The translations under genes were made by a program, and so were the position numbers. This document shows, piece by piece, positions 23,556-35,592 of a stretch of 64,000 bases of DNA (positions are counted from its first letter, which is position 1; each line of letters starts with the position of its first letter). Source of the stretch: Lagopus muta (lineage: Eukaryota > Chordata > Aves > Galliformes > Phasianidae); contig NC_064439.1 in NCBI RefSeq assembly GCF_023343835.1, positions 39,673,508-39,737,507 of the forward strand, in the 5' to 3' direction. The notes beneath the pieces were generated by a model. The model worked only from the letters and a program-made list of their open reading frames with translations, had not been told where the DNA came from and searched no databases.

Positions 23556-26500
23556 ATGGATAGGCTCCTAATGACTGACCCTTTAATGTGTGCTTTCCCA
23601 TTAGGGATGACAGATGATGATACCTGTGTGGCTTTCCTTTCCAAGCAAAGTGTTGATGGTTTTCTTGCGGACTTTGTTTCCTTCACACATCCCTGGCTTG
23701 TAGAATAATTACAGGATGATTCTTCATCCAGCATGTTGATGTGAGTTCTTTAAACATTGACAGAGTCAAGTTTGGTCTAAATTTTAGAAGTACCTCAGGG
23801 GAAATATGTTTGGCAGCTTTGAGAAGAACTTCAAAGCTACCTGGCCTTGTAGGCCAACAAAAAATTGTGTCTTCACTGCAGACTTCCACTCACATGCTTT
23901 TGCTGGTCAACAGAGTGAAGATGTGTGGTCCCTGCTAGCTCAGGGGAGCCGATGGAAGTCTCTGAGGTAGATAAACTTATCCAGGTTTGTGATGGGCTGT
24001 TTGAGAGAAAGGAGGACAATTCTGATAGCAGATTAACAGCATTAAGGCAAGCCTACAGAAGTACTGAAAGGTGGCATCCACAAGGAAATTCCAATGATTC
24101 TCAGTTTAACTGATAATTTTAGCCCCATTTATTTTAAAGGTGAAGATGCTGTTCTGTGAAATGAAAGACAAATATACTAGTAAATACTTTTAGATGGAAT
24201 TAACTGAAGTTATTAAAATCAAATGATTTTATTTGAATGTTTATATATGTGCGTGTGTGTATTAGACATTGGATTTTGGCCAAACCATTTCCACTAGTTC
24301 TGTATGATTTTTTTTCTGAGAGGAAGTGTGCTTTAGCAGAGCATGGCTAGCTTCATATAAGATCTGGGTTTCAAGTTGGCACTGAATCCATCAATTCCTG
24401 CCTGTTCCGATCATCCAGTGTGTCTCAAAGTGTTGTCATGCCTGCACAGATTGGCTGCTCAGGGTGTTTCTGACCCTCAGCACTGACCCCCCAGCTGTCA
24501 GCGCTGTCCTTTGCTAAAAAGTTGCAAAGCTGTAAATGGGACGGGCTTGTATCTGTGTCTGTATTTCACCTTGGGAGTTCTCAACCTGATGGATTGCTTT
24601 CAGTCTGCATGCCATGCTCTGAGCTGCAGCAGCTGTCTACATAGCTGTGCCTCTGCTGCCCTGCTCTGAGACACCAGCTAGGTGGGCAGGGAATGGGAAT
24701 GCTTTTAGGAGCAGCTTTCATTGCTCACCCACTCATCAGCTAGACACCATGTTTGTTAGGATGCTGTGTTAAAGCTAAGCCAGAGGCTTGAAGCAGGAGC
24801 ACTGAAGAATTAGCACTGCATGTTTGATTACTGCCACTGTCAATCAGCAATGTGCACATTGAAGTTTGTGGCTGCTGGTTTTGAAACAAGAGCTCTCTTT
24901 GTGTAGATAAAGGGCAAATCTCTGTTATTCTTCTCCTCCTCAGTGTGGGTGCTGTGAAGATGAGTAATGGCTGTGTGCATTTCCAGGTGGGCTGGTAACC
25001 AGATATGGTACATTCAGATTTACCAGCTCCTAGGAGGATGTTCTTTGCTGTGCTGTAAAACACACATCTGCCATTAGCTCAACCTGCTGCTTCCAATTGC
25101 TTCAAGATACGTTGGCTTTATAAAGACAGATGGGTAAGGTATTATCTGTCTCTATGTAACTGCTTTAAAATGAGCATAAAGCTGGGGTGGAGTTGGCCAT
25201 GCACATTCAGCAGTGCTGGAGCTGTGTATCCACACCTGTTTCAGCCTCACGCTGTAACGCCTTTGGGTCTGGAACTTCACATCCAGTGAGTGAGCACAGA
25301 GCTGCAGGTGGAGGTGTCGGCTGTAAATTACCAGGTGATGGCAGATATCCATTGCCTTCTATGCGGCCAGAGGGCGTGCAAGGCTTCCTGCCGTTTGCTA
25401 GGGAAAGAACTGGGGTTGGTTTATAATACTGCTGGATTTCTAAGAGAGGCCTTTGAGAACTGGTGTAAAATGCAGCTTTGGTGTGTGGAAGTTTATCCAA
25501 ATTAGTTTAACACGGAAGTCATGATGTGTGATGAGCAAGGCAGTGGCTCCTGACTCAGGAGATCTGTATTTGCTGCCCTCAGTGCACTGGGTGGTTGTTG
25601 GCAGCAGAAGGAATTTCTCTGCATCTCAGTGACTTCAGCAGTCAATCACCTGAGTTAATGCTGCAGTAGAAGTGCATCCTGCAGAAGGTAGCAGGTACTG
25701 ATTCCCATAGCATGCTCCCTAAAAAGGAGCATTTAGATTTTGGAAAGAAGCAAGTATAGTAATTTCCAGAGATGACTGCTGAGTGTTTCTTTTCCATACA
25801 GTGATGGCTCAGAAAGACTGTTTGTGGGAATTTTATGGCTCTGATTAATGGTGGCAAGCAATACCTCCTGAGCTCTCAGTCAGTTCCTCAAGTCAAGCAT
25901 TACTGATCACTTTGCAGAAGTGAAGTTTTTGTGGTTGCCGTGGATGTGGTTACAAAGGTATTTACTTTCCAGCACAATTACATTGATTTCTTCAGACTGT
26001 TGCCTCACACCAGTGTGTTGCTAGATGCAGATCCTCTCTTAAAACTTGCCCCGGTCATTCTAAGGCTCGTGATGGCTATTTGTCCCTAACGAAACCAAAT
26101 ATTACCTAGCTGCAAAAGGTCTGGGAGGTTTTTATGCTGCAGCTGCAAGCGAAAGCTTGTGATGGTGTAATTTTGAGTAAATTGTAATTGCAGTCATGTT
26201 TCCTTGTACTGTACAGATTAAAGCTATACATTACTCTTCGTGTGAAATGCCCAGAATGCGATAGGTGCTTGAAATAGAAGCTTGAGAGGTGCCTATTTAT
26301 GTTACTGGCACCACATAAAATTGTGCTCACATTTACATTTCTGGAGAATAAAAATAATTTTGATGACTGTTTCTTTATTCTTCAAATGAACCTTTGGAGG
26401 CATCGTTCAGGCAGGAAATCTTGTTTAACTTGCTTATTCCAGTGCAATGGTGAGCCTGGGAATGTTAAACAGTTACTGTCGAATTTGAAACATAGAAGTT

Positions 26501-27727
26501 ACCAAAAGCAGAGCCTGTCATTTCCGAATGTCTATTCTTTTTCCCTTTTAGTAGAAGCCTAAGTAGAAGTAGAAGTAGAACCCTCTAACGGGTTTTCAGG
26601 TTTTGAATTGTTAGCAATGAAATCATAGAAACGTTAAGAAAAGCAGTGGGAACATGTACTATAGAATACTCAAAAGACATAAATTATACTTAGCTCTTAA
26701 AGTTGTCCTTGTGTTTTGCTTTTTCTCTGCCTGCAGTTCAGAGCTTTTGTACAGATGCTGTGCTCCTGCACCCCTAGTTCTTGGAACAGCCTCAGAAACA
26801 CAGAGGGAGATTCTTGGAGCCCCTTCCCTCACCTGAGCAGCCCCAGCACTTTCTCTGGGATCATTGGCAGTAGAGATTTTTTTCCTTTTTGCACTAAAAT
26901 TGTTACTGCAATCAAAACGTGTCTGCATGCATGAAGGTGACAATGTTGAGGCATCTTCTGATGTGCTGAACAAGTGCTTTGCCTGAAAGAGGTGCACATA
27001 AGCGTGGTCTTAAAATGATTCACTTGGAACTACTGAAGGAAAAAGCTACTCTGTTCTCATCAATCACTTCATTCAGCAGCTTCATCTTTCTGCACATGAA
27101 TAAGAAAACATACAGTACAAAGTCTGGGCTCTATCCTTTGTTCTTGATCAGCCAGAACTTTCACTGAAGTCAGGTTTCAGTTCTCACTTATTTCAGGTGC
27201 CATCATTCCATCACTAATTGCTGTCATCCTTGGTGTCATGCATTCATACATCTGTGTGACTTCCATCTGCCTCCAGGATTGTAGTGTTCACTTGAGTTCT
27301 GTTTCCTAGAGGCTTTTGATTTCCTGGACAAGGCCAGGGTGTTTCCTTGGGAGGAGAAAAATGTTTGGTGACACACAAGAAAACAGAAGCTTTGGAAATG
27401 GTGTCAAATGTGCTCCAAGTGCAGGTTGGGCAGTATGAAGTCTGACATGGTAAGAGGGCGAAAATGCCTCTCAAATTGAATGCAGATATTTTACAAAAGG
27501 TCAAAAATGCAAAATATTCTCAATATCTCAAGGTTAAGGTGCAATATGTATGAAATGCCATTATCTCTTGATGAGAAGAATGCTTTAAAGACATACTTAA
27601 GCATCAATTTCGTTCTTGGGTGGATAGTGAATATAATACGATTCCTTCTCCCTCACCTCTGCCAAACTCTAGAAAACAATCATTTTCCTCTGTACCTACA
27701 AAAATTCTTGTGCAACCCAAAGGCAGG

Positions 27728-27761
27728 TTTTTTTTGTTGTTGTTGTTTTTTTTTTTTTTTT
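27728..27761. repeat. T-rich / (TTG)n simple repeat
   Basis: A run of eight T, four TTG units and a longer T run. Low complexity; on the minus strand it encodes artefactual Lys/Asn runs. Confidence 0.85.
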
Positions 27762-30257
27762 GCCTTCTGTAGCTAAAATGCATAGTCCTCCCAGTATTTC
27801 TAATGGCTGCTTGGCCAGGAAAAAACCTGTTTTCCATGCCATGCATGACAAAGTGGTGCATTTGTTGGTAACACTGTAAAAATGCAAACAGAGAAAGGAG
27901 AAAGGCAGAAAGGTAAATGGGCTGGGGGTCAGAACCATAACAGACCCCCAGCTTTCTGATTGCTGGTCTTACCCATTAGCAACGTGCTTCACCCCCTGCA
28001 GCAGCAGCAGATGCCTTTCAGTCCCAGCTCTAGGATACAGGGAGCACTCCCATGTGTGCCTGGAGAACCAGCACTGTGCAGTGTGATATTTCTGCACTTG
28101 TTCCTGTTTCCATTCCAGAAAAGCATTAGAACTACTGCCCTTGGAGAGAGCATCAAGCCCTCTTTTCTAGGATCAACTCACAAATGAATTTTAGCGCCTG
28201 CCAAATCTTTGGCAAGGCATTCTGTTCAGCCAGTTCCTGTGGAAGCTGCTAGCACTGATTCACCTGTTTCTGAAGGATTGGGAGCCACTGAGTCACTGCT
28301 TTCTGTGGGAGCTGGGGCTGGCCAGAGGAAGGCTTGGAGCTAACCTTACATGAGTGAAATGGGAGAGCTGGAAGCCTGGTTCGTCCTTCACTGAATCTGT
28401 CCTGAGCATGACTCCACTTTTACCGAGTTAGAACACGAGAATGAGTGTTCACTCCTGCTGTTTTTACAAGGTATATGCGTGCAAATGATTCAGGTGCAAC
28501 CACGAGTTTGCTGGGACAAAACCTCCAAAGCAAAACAAAAAGGGTTTCATCACGCTGCTGTCATTAGAGCAAGGCTGTAACAGCAGCTTGTTCTGGGCAG
28601 CCACGGTGGTTTTGTTCAATCTGAGATGCGCTAAAATCAGACTCTGTAGAATGGAGATGAACTAAGTAAGCATGGTTATAATCAGCAGTTTGTTGTCGCG
28701 GTCTTTGGATATATCATCATTTAGTTACAAAGAACAAACGTATTGAAAAATCCTCATTAGGGCTGGAAGGGGGCCATGTGGGGAAACGCTCTCTGATCAT
28801 CATCTCCAGTAATTGCTGTTTGTGTTTAGCTGATAGCCCAATGTGCGCAAATTAAAAGGAAATCTGTAAAAACCTCTGCTTCATACCTGAAAACAAGACT
28901 GGTTTCCGTCATCAGCTTCAAATGTGCCTGCTTTATCCAGGCCTGCATTTAAATGGATTCAAGGTGACACTGTTCTGCATAGGCTCCATTCATTTAGCCT
29001 GGAAAGGAGACAGCCACTAACAAGATCCTTTTTTTTCCCTTTAGTATATGTGTAGTGATTACACATTAAAGAGTTCCTTCCACATGTATTTTAGCAGCCT
29101 CATCTCTTTTCATTTGACAACCACGCTATTCCCAAGGCTGCAACTCCTGCTGCAGATAATAGCTGACACAAGGCCGTGCAGTTTTGAAATATGAGGAGGT
29201 ATGGCAGAAACTTAAAAATCAAGACACTGAGGATGTTTCTGGCAGGAGTCAAACACTGAGAGGCAGAGGGACAGCCAGAAGAAGCCTCCATCAAAAGTTA
29301 AACCTCTACAATGTATCTTTAAAATGGCACTTAAGTGATAAAATCTGCCTTGGCTGTGTCCACTTGGAGACTCTTCAGAGCGAGCTCTGGCAGGATCAGG
29401 TGAGGGAGGGTGATCCTGTGGGTAGATGAGTGCCTGCTACTGCTGATGTAGCTCACAAGGCATAAAGTAATGCACGGTTGTCTTCTGCAGGCTCAGAGCA
29501 CAGCTACGATACATGCTGCTTTCATCAAGGAGCTTCTGTCACAGTTATGGAGCAGGGAGGTTTCCTGGGAGTGGACTAGAGTATTGCGTGTTCTGTACAG
29601 CACTGGAGGAAGGCAGATGTGAGTAAGGAGAGGGATCACTCAAGGAGAAAAGGTGCTCTCTTGGCCAGTAGCTTCCATGGGAAATCTGAGTTTTATCTTT
29701 CGCCTGCAGCGCATTGTTCCTGTGAGATGCTTGAGCAAATAAGGTGGGCTTTTCAATGTCCTCCCTTTTCTCCTTGTTTTCTGGGTCACTGACTTTGGGT
29801 CTAAGGTGCAAAAGAAATGATTATTTGCAGTCATAGCCAAGTCAATAAGAGCTATGTTCAAAAGAAGCAAAGTGCAAGTTAAGTACTGTGGGAAAAAAGA
29901 AGCAGTTTTCCAGCAAAAAATTTGGCAAGAAATGGATGCTTTTGACTTTAATTTTAGTGCAATCTCTTTAAAATTCTGAAGACAGCTATCCAGTCTGCTG
30001 CTGCACGCAGGTGATGCTACAGAGGAGAGGAAAATCTGTGGTCCTGTAATTACAGACTGCAGCACCATGTGTGTTTACTAGGGATAGAATGAAGATGTGT
30101 GAAGAACTTTCTCTCTGGCACTGTTGCTTACTGAACAGAAAGATATTTTAACATATGGTTGTGCCTACCTTTGGCTTGCTCATTCCTCTGCCTCTTTGTC
30201 CCTGTCATAATTTTATGATTTTTTAAGGGTTTTCATTGTGGGTTTTTTTTTCTTTGG

Positions 30258-30285
30258 AGGGGGAGGAGGGGGGGAGGGAGAAGGG
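30258..30285 (+). repeat. G-rich purine tract with G-quadruplex potential
   Basis: A G/A-only stretch has four or more runs of three or more G (ggggg, ggggggg, ggg, ggg) separated by loops of 1-4 bases, fitting the general G4 pattern on the + (transcribed-sense) strand of CMTM8 intron 1. Confidence 0.7.
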
Positions 30286-32385
30286 ATGGAGGTTTTGGTT
30301 CTTTTATTCCTTCAAGCCTTCCTGCCCCACTGCTCTGGACAACTTGCTGAAGGTCTGCTTTGCAGGATCTCCATCAGGACAGCTTTTCCTTGGGCTTGGC
30401 ACAGACCACATAGAAGGTGCAGCTCCTGCCATAAGAATAGGGCAAAACAGGGTCTTACAGTAAGAGATGTGAGGCAGCTGAAAGAACGGGCTCTGCTCAC
30501 TGTAAGACATCCATCATTAGTGGTTTGACAAAACTGTAGCTGGACAAAACTGTGATAAAGTACTGTGGCATTTAAAAACAATATTGCAACATTAATACAA
30601 TGATTTAGGAGGTTATTGGTGAATTATTGTAGCGTGTTTGTTTCTTGCATTGCTAAAGGGGCTTACTTTTAAGTAAACATGCTTTAGGCTGAACTAACTG
30701 TGCATGCTACAGACATGGGGCAGATTGGACAGACTGGGTTTTGGTCAGACCTACCACCATCTCCCAGAAAGGAAGGATTTTTGAAAAAGCTAAACAGTAC
30801 TTTGGTGTAAGAAATGGGTGAACACATGGAAAAGCAGGATCTCTGTTGGAATTTCTGATTTATATTTTGGAGCCTCACTGTGTGCATAAGCAGTGACCAT
30901 TGGGATGCACAGGACAGTCACAACCATTACATCTCTTGTGGATTGCCTGCTGGGCACTGCTAAGGTGTGGCACTGTACAAACAGCACATTATTAGTGTTA
31001 TTTTTGTTTGGCTGGTTGGTTTTTTGTCCTAATGCATGTGAATTTGGCTATTTTGAGAGTCTAAATACCAAATGATACCACTTGATGGGATTTCTTGTGC
31101 AGCAATTTCTGTTTGAACTGTGATCTCCGTGTAAATGTGTATAGATCTAGTTTTAAAGATATGACACAAGCCTACACTACTATAGTTCAGTGATGAGTGA
31201 AATAGTGATAAGCAACTTCTCATGTTACTAACCACATCTTGTCATTTGTTGCAGTTGTTTAATGATTTTTCCCTTTCTCTTCTCAGCAAAAATGAGGGTA
31301 GGAATGCAGAATAAGGTTTACAAACATTTTGTTCACATTTGGGATTTCGTTTTAGACTTTGACCATCGTGAAACATGACCAGACATTTGCACAAAGAACT
31401 TGATGTTTTCTTTGTGCAGTAACAGAGGACTGTCTAGCAAATGTTTGCCTAAAGTAAGCAAATCAGGACAGTGTGTCAGGGATGAGATGGGGAATCTTAA
31501 GAAGTATTTCGCCAGGTCAAGTTAAAATTAAACAGAGCACAGAGCAATAAATGAAATGGAATTCTCTAAGCTCAGTTACGTTCTGTTTTCACTGTCTTAC
31601 TAAATGGAGGAGTTGAATGCTAGCCCCTAAAGGCCCCAGAACTATGCCTGCAGTCATTGTCATTTCAAAACTGTTTTCTCCTAATCTTATTTTTTTTTCA
31701 ATATACCTCTTCAATTTAGGTCTCATGTACAACAAAATATCAGGGAGAACTGTGTTTTAGAACACATGATTTTGAATTGTGCTGGCTGTTATTTCTCTAT
31801 TATGTAGACAATGTACACAAACAAGAAGATGATCCTGAGCCAAGGTGCAAAGAGAGTCCAGATGAGTTGATGGGAATCGAAACAGTTATTATGAAGAGAA
31901 GGTTGTAATGATTTGGTTTTTGATACTATTAAAATCTGTTGTAAAATTCCCATTGACTTCAGACATCCCGACATCTCCGTGCATGAAACACAAAGACCAG
32001 GGCAGCCTGGCTGTTTGCTGAGCTCCTACAGATCAGCAGCTCCTTTCCTACTGTCATTTCCTACCCACTTGTTGCCTTTGGTGAAGGATCAGCTTTGTTC
32101 CTTCCGTTCAGTGATGAAGAAAGAAGTGTTCCTGGGTTGTTGCTTTGGCCTTCGCTGTAGATCAGTCTAATGAAAGAGACTATCTTCCTCAAGGCTTTCC
32201 TCCCTGAGACCTCTGTGTGCAGCACTTGGTGTCAAATTAAGTAGAGACTGGGAGGGGCCCAACTCTTTACCCTTTGTTTGTTTGACCTATTGTACTGAAA
32301 CTGACTTGGGGAAAATGAAAGGCTCAGTAAAATTGCTTCAAAGCAAAGTCTTGCTGCAAGGTTCTTTACCCCTTCTGTGCATGCT

Positions 32386-32434
32386 TTTTTTATTGGATTT
32401 TTTTTTGTTTGTTTGTTTTTTGTTTTTTTTTTTG
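32386..32434. repeat. T-rich / (TTTG)n simple repeat
   Basis: Poly(T) interrupted by TTTG units. Low complexity in CMTM8 intron 1. Confidence 0.8.
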
Positions 32435-34413
32435 CTTAAACAGAGCTGCTGATTGGTGGCAAAAAGGAAAACTGCCAATCCTTCCTCAGACATACCCTTT
32501 TGTAACTCACATGTCTAATGTCTGTATTTCCTTAAAGCTGCCTGTGGCCATGTATGCTACAGATCCAAGTACCTTGCTTCATGGTGAAGCATTAGTCATT
32601 TTGTTACATCCACATCACCTTCAGGATATTCATAAATCCTAAGCATCAAGGCTGCGCAGTGTCACAGAAATCAATCTAAATGTGTTCCTATCCAATACAT
32701 GAAATGTGTCCCATGACTTTCCTGCCTCATCACTTGATTAATATAAGGCTGCGTGTATAAGCATTCTCCTGTATCAAAGGCAAATCACTTCACTTGCAGT
32801 GTTCTTTGTTTTCCCTTTGTGTGATCTAGCTAAGCTCTCAGCTAATGAAGTGCTTCAGCAGCCTAATTCCTTTCTGCTTGCAGTTCTGTTTGCTAGACCT
32901 GCGATTTGTCTGCTGTAGGAAGTTATAGGATGTGTCTCTGCACAGTTCAGTGGGCTGTTTTCACTGTGAGGATTTTAATGTGGGAATAGTTGGTAGCTTG
33001 AAGTAAGGGAATCTGTAAAGTACTTCTTTTTGTAGCCTACTGGTTTTGAGCTTTCTAAAGAATTTTCCCTCTTTGATTTAATTTTCTGCCTTTGACTTGA
33101 AACAACAACAATAATGCTTTCTGGGGAAAACATACTAAATAGCTCTGACCCTGCACACAGACCTTTTAAAGAAAATGCCAATATCAGTTTACTGGCTCCT
33201 GGCCTTCCCTTCCCCCTCAGTGGAAAAACAGGCACTTCTGAGTGGGAGGTAGATAGCTGAAATAATCACCAAAGTGTATTTGAACAAAGACTGGTAAGAC
33301 CTCCTTATTGTATCTGCTCTACTGTAATCATCGGGATGAAAATACTGGAAAGAAAGCTGTGGTCTGAATATGAGGCAAGGGAAAGTGGAAAGGTGTGGAA
33401 GTGAGCTAAGTAAATATCATTTAGTTGGTTGTATATACTGGGGATGTTGTAATTTAAACAAAACTACAGGAAAAGGCTCTGATTTTCCAAAAGAGCTGCT
33501 TGGATGGGAGCAGAGCCTGCAACTAGAGCAAAGCTTCAGCCTGTAACCCCCTCGGCTCCTTGGCTGTTGTTGCATTATGTTGAGCTCTCTCCCTTGTAAT
33601 GTGGCATGCACGCTGTATCACTTGCTGTTACTGAACTGCAGGTCAAATGCAGACAGCTCACAGTGAAGTCGGTTGCTGCACTTTTGGGAATTGGTAGCAC
33701 CAGCTGCCTGCTGTTCATGGCCGCCTGCACCAAGACAGAGATGGACCCCACTCCTATGTCCCTAAACCACAAGCTGTGATCTGAAATGGACTTCTCCACC
33801 GGTGGCTGGTAGTGTCCTTTCCTCACACAGTTTAATCTGTGCTATGCTTGGAGCCATGACTTGAGGCGTAGTCACGTGTTCTGACTTTCTGCCTCAGCAT
33901 CAGTGATGGGTGAGGGTGAGTGGGTAAGGCAGGCTGGAGAGCAAGCATGCAGTGCTTGTATTTTGTTTAGATTTATTTGGGTCTCAGGATGAGGAGATCG
34001 GCTTGTCTTCTTTGGAACAAAATTCCAATCTGTGCTAGGAAGGTGAGCACTCTTCGCTGATATCTTTGGGAGTTGTACTGGTCTGCAGGCTAACAGCATG
34101 CCTGTCCAAAGGAAAGTGCTGTGCCTGCAGAGGAGCAGGAAGGTCAATGTAGAAGGAATACTTTCCACTGTGACTTGTAATTGCCCAGGCATGGGGGTCC
34201 CACTAAATCAGGCATGTCCAACCCATAGCGCAGCATGGCTGGCAATGTGGCGTGGCCAAGGCCCATGCTATAAAGGGGGGTGGCTCTTCACTACAGATTG
34301 GTCCCAGGCATGCACCCATCAATCAATAACAACCAAACGACAGGTGCCCTATTAACCCTGTGCTGGCTGAAATCAGCGCATGAGGAGAGCAGTGCTGTGC
34401 AGAGCTGACTCAA

Positions 34414-34930
34414 GAGATGGCAGATAGTTGTATGCATCGTGATACACTGGCTAGATACTGTGCTCTGAACAGTGAAAAATACACAGTCATTCTTTCTGTT
34501 TTGATGAAGGAATTTGAGAATAGGTTTCAAGACTGCAAAAAAAAAAAAAAATGTCAATTTATGTTTGTGACACCATTTTCAGTCCATGTAAATACATGAC
34601 CTGGAAATTTTCAAATGGATCATAGAGCGTTGCAATCAGATATTCAACTCAAAAATCTGATCATGTCTCTTTGCCAGTCTTTCATAATCCTTGTCTTAAC
34701 AGAGAAAAATATCCTTTGCTTTACAATCACACTTTATTCATGTCATCACTTTTTGGCAGCACGCACATTTGTGAGCAACTGTTTTCAAGGATGAAGCATA
34801 GGAAGAGAAAAATTTCATCAAAAATCTCCGAAGAACACCTTGAGAGCTTAATAAGAACTGCAGCCACTGCCGCTAAACCTGATTGATGCATTGGTGTCAC
34901 AAAAACGTGTTCAAATATCCCACTGGATTT
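34414..34930 (+). pseudogene. hAT (Charlie-type) transposase C-terminal remnant
   Basis: Two frames carry recognisable transposase: an N-terminal part around 34468-34600 (LMKEFENRFQDC, then FVTPFSVHVNT before a stop) and a C-terminal part at 34671-34886. The latter includes REKYPLLYNHTLFMSSLFGS and THICEQLFSRMKHRKRKISS, ending near AATAAKPD. The FGSTxxCEQLFSxMK signature is the hAT dimerisation region at the end of the transposase. Stops, a frame change (frame 1 to frame 3) and an A15 run at 34537-34551 break the gene, and the catalytic N-terminal two thirds is absent. It is non-functional. Vertebrates have domesticated hAT proteins with this motif, but the internal breaks argue against that here. 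Confidence 0.85.
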
Positions 34931-35023
34931 ATGGTTTTGTTCATCTCTTTATTAACATTTTAAGAAAAATATTAGAAATTAAGGTGTTTTGTTACGTATA
35001 CATTAGTAATATTGTGTATTTTA

Positions 35024-35524
35024 TGAGGGTTGCTCTGAAAGTTATGCCTCCTATTTCATTACATTGGCCCAAGATGTCAGATGCAGATGTTGGTGGTACA
35101 TGTTGGCAGCAGAGGCTTAACCCTCCCACCAATATCCCATTACGTGTTGTTGCCTTGTGACAGATGGCAGCAGAGGGGCAGTCTGACAGAATGGCATCTG
35201 ACATGGAAGTGTGTATGAAGTAAAAGGGTGGAATTGAATTCCTCCATGCGGAAAAAAATGGCAAACATTGACATTCATCAGCACCTGGTGAATGTCTGTG
35301 AGGACCAAACGGTGGATGGTGGCACAGCAAGGTGGGGGGTGGTGTGTTACAGCAGTGGCAACAGTAAGTCACCACCTCCTTCATTGCTGGAGAAAATGCA
35401 TAGCTAATGGTGGTGACTATGTTGAGAAACAGTGTTTTGTAGCTGAGAATTTGCTCTATCAAATAGTGTTACTGTGCTGTGGTTTCCATGGAAATAAATA
35501 AGAGATATTACTTTAGGAGCAACT
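35024..35524 (+). mobile_element. Short Galluhop-like mariner with terminal inverted repeats, nested in the hAT
   Basis: The left end reads tgagggttgctctgaaag and the right end is the inverse complement of agttgctcctaaagtaat; they stay similar for about 39 bases, ending near the ccatgg at the right. TA dinucleotides flank both ends (35022-35023 and 35525-35526), the mariner target preference. Inside, a + strand segment around 35248-35390 resembles the helix-turn-helix start of a mariner transposase (ANIDIHQHLVNVCEDQTVDG) but is soon broken, and the catalytic DD34D region is missing. At about 500 bp it is a deleted, non-autonomous copy. From memory it matches the chicken Galluhop / Mariner1_GG type; a repeat-library comparison would confirm the family. 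Confidence 0.85.
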
Positions 35525-35592
35525 TATGCAGCCCAAGACAATTCCTCTTCATTCAGTGTGGCCCAGGCAAGCCAAAAGGTTGGGGATTCATG

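Larger units (their letters stand above)
22569..34208 (+). other. CMTM8: CMTM8 intron 1, first part
   Basis: The 27.9 kb first intron runs from 22569 to 50481. This part holds a G-quadruplex motif right after the donor (22577-22593), a 22-bp tandem duplication (about 23512-23555), a (TTG)n/T-rich patch (27728-27761), a G-rich tract (30258-30285) and a TTTG/T-rich patch (32386-32434). Nothing here is a supportable gene. Exon-like + strand frames (for instance 23952-24113) lack enough splice support. Confidence 0.75.
34209..35592 (+). mobile_element. Charlie-like hAT DNA transposon, decayed, interrupted by a mariner
   Basis: The left end starts CAGGCATGTCCAACC. The right end is the inverse complement of CATGAATCCCCAACC, preceded by the typical cagtgtggcccaggcaagcc subterminal segment of Charlie-type hAT elements. 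The two 15-bp ends agree at about 11 positions. The interior holds remnants of the transposase C terminus, including the hAT dimerisation motif. Flanking octamers (cactaaat and tattaatc) match only weakly, so the 8-bp target duplication is not clear, as expected for an old insertion. A mariner of about 500 bp sits at 35024-35524 inside this element and is therefore younger. hAT remnants of this type are usually old and immobile in bird genomes. Confidence 0.85.

Noticed and set aside
34209-35592. Idea that the hAT/mariner region is a domesticated transposase gene
   Set aside because: Stops, a frame change and loss of catalytic regions in both transposases point to dead copies; only the C-terminal hAT segment is kept as a low-level lead.
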